DNA of 10,104 nucleotides from Euperipatoides rowelli (Eukaryota > Onychophora > Udeonychophora > Euonychophora > Peripatopsidae). Both the position numbers and the translations under genes were made by a program. Under the pieces are notes generated by a model, which saw nothing but the letters and a program-made list of their open reading frames with translations, made no database searches and had not been told where the DNA came from. The stretch lies in NCBI GenBank assembly GCA_003024985.2, contig PXIH01S0013199.1. One strand, written 5' to 3'. Below, one piece after another: positions 8,925-10,104 of this stretch. Numbering within the stretch: the first letter of the stretch is position 1; the number at the start of each line of letters is the position of its first letter.

Positions 8925-9002
8925 ACAAGTGAGTACCCAGAATCTACAGAAAACAAGGTTGGTGAAAAATGAAATCACAGGACATCTAATATTTATAACG
9001 GA

Positions 9003-9526
9003 TACAAATTTTTTGATGACCTGACCATTTTGTGTTCTCAACTTCTGTCTACCATGAAAATATTAACCATTTAACTCAAAATATAGCTAACCAAATTATT
9101 GAATGTGGTATAAAAATTAATCCAGCTAAGACTTGCTTCATAGTTCATAATTTCTCAAGCAAATTTACTCAAATATATTTATCTACAAGATAATCAAATA
9201 ACATTCTTGGAGTCACTATTCAAAATAACTAAATGAAACTCTCATATAGAAATTATAATATCAAAAACATTCTGAATTTTTCATACTATATACTGTACAT
9301 TAAATTGAAAAGATTAAAATCTGTTATTAATATCCTTAAATACATTATATCTCTTATTTTGCACTGTTGTAAGTCAGGTTCTTTAACTAAGAACCTTATT
9401 AAAAATCTAGAACGTGTTCAAAAACGTGCCATAAAAATCATTATTGGTGTGAATACATACTGTAGATTACCATTTTGCCTTGGAATTTTTAAATCTTCCC
9501 TCACTAGAAAACAAGGAAAATATTAA
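9003..9526 (+). pseudogene. LINE reverse transcriptase remnant: catalytic block and thumb region
   Basis: Frame 9003-9074 reads YKFFDDLTILCSQLL and stops. The DD pair is the catalytic aspartate motif, equivalent to the K(Y/F)-x-DDLT sequence of CR1/L2/Jockey-type reverse transcriptases. A +2 shift gives a second frame from about 9062 to 9529 that is open apart from TAA at 9191-9193 and 9230-9232. It carries NINHLTQNIANQ, CGIKINPAKT, ILGVTIQNN, KLKRLKS and LERVQKRAIKIIIG, the usual order of blocks after the catalytic motif. The ATG-started frame 9233-9526 (97 residues) is just the piece after the second stop, not an independent gene. Confidence 0.85.
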
Positions 9527-9695
9527 CCTGTAAATTTGCTATCCCTTTCTTTGATCAGTTTAAATTATTTCTTCCTAAAAAATGCAATGAAATTAATTTC
9601 AAAATACTAGAAGATCTGGTGGGATTTTTAGAGAGTATATTAGAACCGGAAAATCTGCAATACCAGAACTAAAATGGAGTCTTAATGAAAATTAA
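9514..9695 (+). pseudogene. LINE polyprotein remnant: C-terminal tail
   Basis: After another frame change at about 9514, RKILTCKFAIPFF and FKLFLPKK correspond to the R.E.LC.KFA...F segment typical after the LERVQKRA block. A further shift at about 9609 gives RRSGGIFREYIRTGKSAIPE and then LKWSLNEN with a TAA at 9693. This matches the usual ending of such polyproteins, RT.R...S.IP....LN followed by a stop. The three consecutive frames show accumulated single-base indels. Confidence 0.75.
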
Positions 9696-10082
9696 CTTTT
9701 AGTTCACATTTTTTCTTATACTGTATAATCTCTATCGTCCTTTTAATTTTAACTGTAAATTTTAGAATAAATTAAATTTTATGTACCGTAATTAAGATCC
9801 ACATCCAGATATGGGTAAGGATCTTAAAATAATTTATTATCTATCTTTGTTGTATATTGTTCTAGTTTGATAATAATAATAAACGCAATAATAATGATGA
9901 ATTTATAATTAATAGTTACTATATATTCTACAATGCTTTAATCAGCAAATACTAATAATAAATTATATGATTGCTGGTTTTAATTGATTTAAAATATATA
10001 ATTCTATAATTGCTACAAAAATTTTAAAAAAAAATTTTTGGGTTATGAAATCTTAATGGAGAATTAAGTCTAAAATAGAATA

Positions 10083-10104
10083 ATTTAGAGCAGGGGTCTC
10101 AAAC
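10083..10104 (+). mobile_element. Possible hAT-type transposon terminus, cut by the window edge
   Basis: The last 14 bases, CAGGGGTCTCAAAC (10091-10104), match the CAGGGGT...CAAAC terminal inverted repeat pattern widespread in hAT (Charlie-like) DNA transposons. If so, the 8 bases before it, ATTTAGAG (10083-10090), would be one copy of the 8-bp target duplication. Only one end is inside the window, so this is a motif-level call. Confidence 0.5.

Larger units (their letters stand above)
8231..9900 (+). mobile_element. Decayed non-LTR retrotransposon (LINE; CR1/L2/Jockey-like)
   Basis: Scattered pieces of one LINE polyprotein occur in the correct order on the + strand: the linker after the endonuclease domain (about 8231-8580), the reverse transcriptase catalytic F-F-D-D-L-T block (about 9003-9071), the following thumb region with INPAKT and LGVTIQ (9062-9229), the signature LERVQKRAIKIIIG (9407-9448) and a C-terminal RTGKSAIPELKWSLNEN tail ending in TAA at 9693-9695. 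About 200 bp of 3' untranslated sequence follow, ending in a TAATAATAATAAA-type tail near 9875-9885. The pieces lie in different frames with several stops, so the element is dead. The endonuclease domain is not recognisable upstream, and most of the reverse transcriptase core before the DD motif is missing. Its 5' end is uncertain and no target-site duplication was found. Confidence 0.85.
7342..10104 (+). other. 5' part of the LST2 intron after exon C
   Basis: It starts with the donor GTAATG and runs to the window edge. The first 890 bp are AT-rich with poly-A and poly-T runs and a near-palindrome TACAGTATACTTTACTGTA near 7718. Frames 7887-8078 (-) and 7894-8121 (+) overlap and resemble nothing I can name; the + frame might be a badly decayed part of the retrotransposon downstream, but I cannot show that. 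The retrotransposon relic and the transposon edge are described separately. Confidence 0.8.

Noticed and set aside
9233-9526. Independent 97-residue protein gene
   Set aside because: It is the part of the LINE reverse transcriptase frame after a stop; the recognisable frame continues upstream through that stop.

Overview
This window is AT-rich eukaryotic nuclear DNA that is almost entirely intron. It carries three short, well-separated coding exons on the + strand. Conceptually spliced, they give about 97 residues that I recognise as an internal part of the N-terminal domain of LST2 (lateral signaling target protein 2, ZFYVE28), an endosome-associated FYVE-finger protein that restrains EGF-receptor signalling. 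The splice sites are canonical GT-AG, the phases are compatible at both junctions, and the joined length matches the vertebrate protein as I remember it with no gap. The gene enters from the left and leaves to the right: the first exons, the C-terminal FYVE finger, the promoter and the polyadenylation site are all outside the window.

The organism is an animal. The gene family, the large repeat-rich introns, and the recurring AGGCCTA and TACTGTA words remind me of invertebrate deuterostome (for example echinoderm) genomic sequence. That placement is an impression, not a proof.

Layout: 1-943 is the end of an upstream intron. 944-1093 is exon A. 1094-3873 is an intron holding a minisatellite with a roughly 126-bp unit (about 2071-2850) and a perfect 25-bp-arm palindrome (3221-3303). 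3874-3926 is exon B (53 bp). 3927-7251 is an intron with a tRNA-like SINE relic on the minus strand (about 4849-4927), a diverged tandem repeat of about 115 bp (about 5271-5605), a small GC-rich hairpin island (about 5780-5830) and long T tracts (about 6290-6430). 7252-7341 is exon C. 7342-10104 is the start of the next intron. It contains a decayed, frameshifted non-LTR retrotransposon (about 8231-9900) whose reverse transcriptase core is missing, with a 334-bp foldback sequence (8591-8924) in the gap. The last 14 bases look like the terminus of a hAT-type DNA transposon cut by the window edge.

I see no bacterial-style genes, rRNA, intact tRNA, CRISPR or intact mobile element. Most other short open frames are chance frames in AT-rich intron or shadows of the exons and the retrotransposon.
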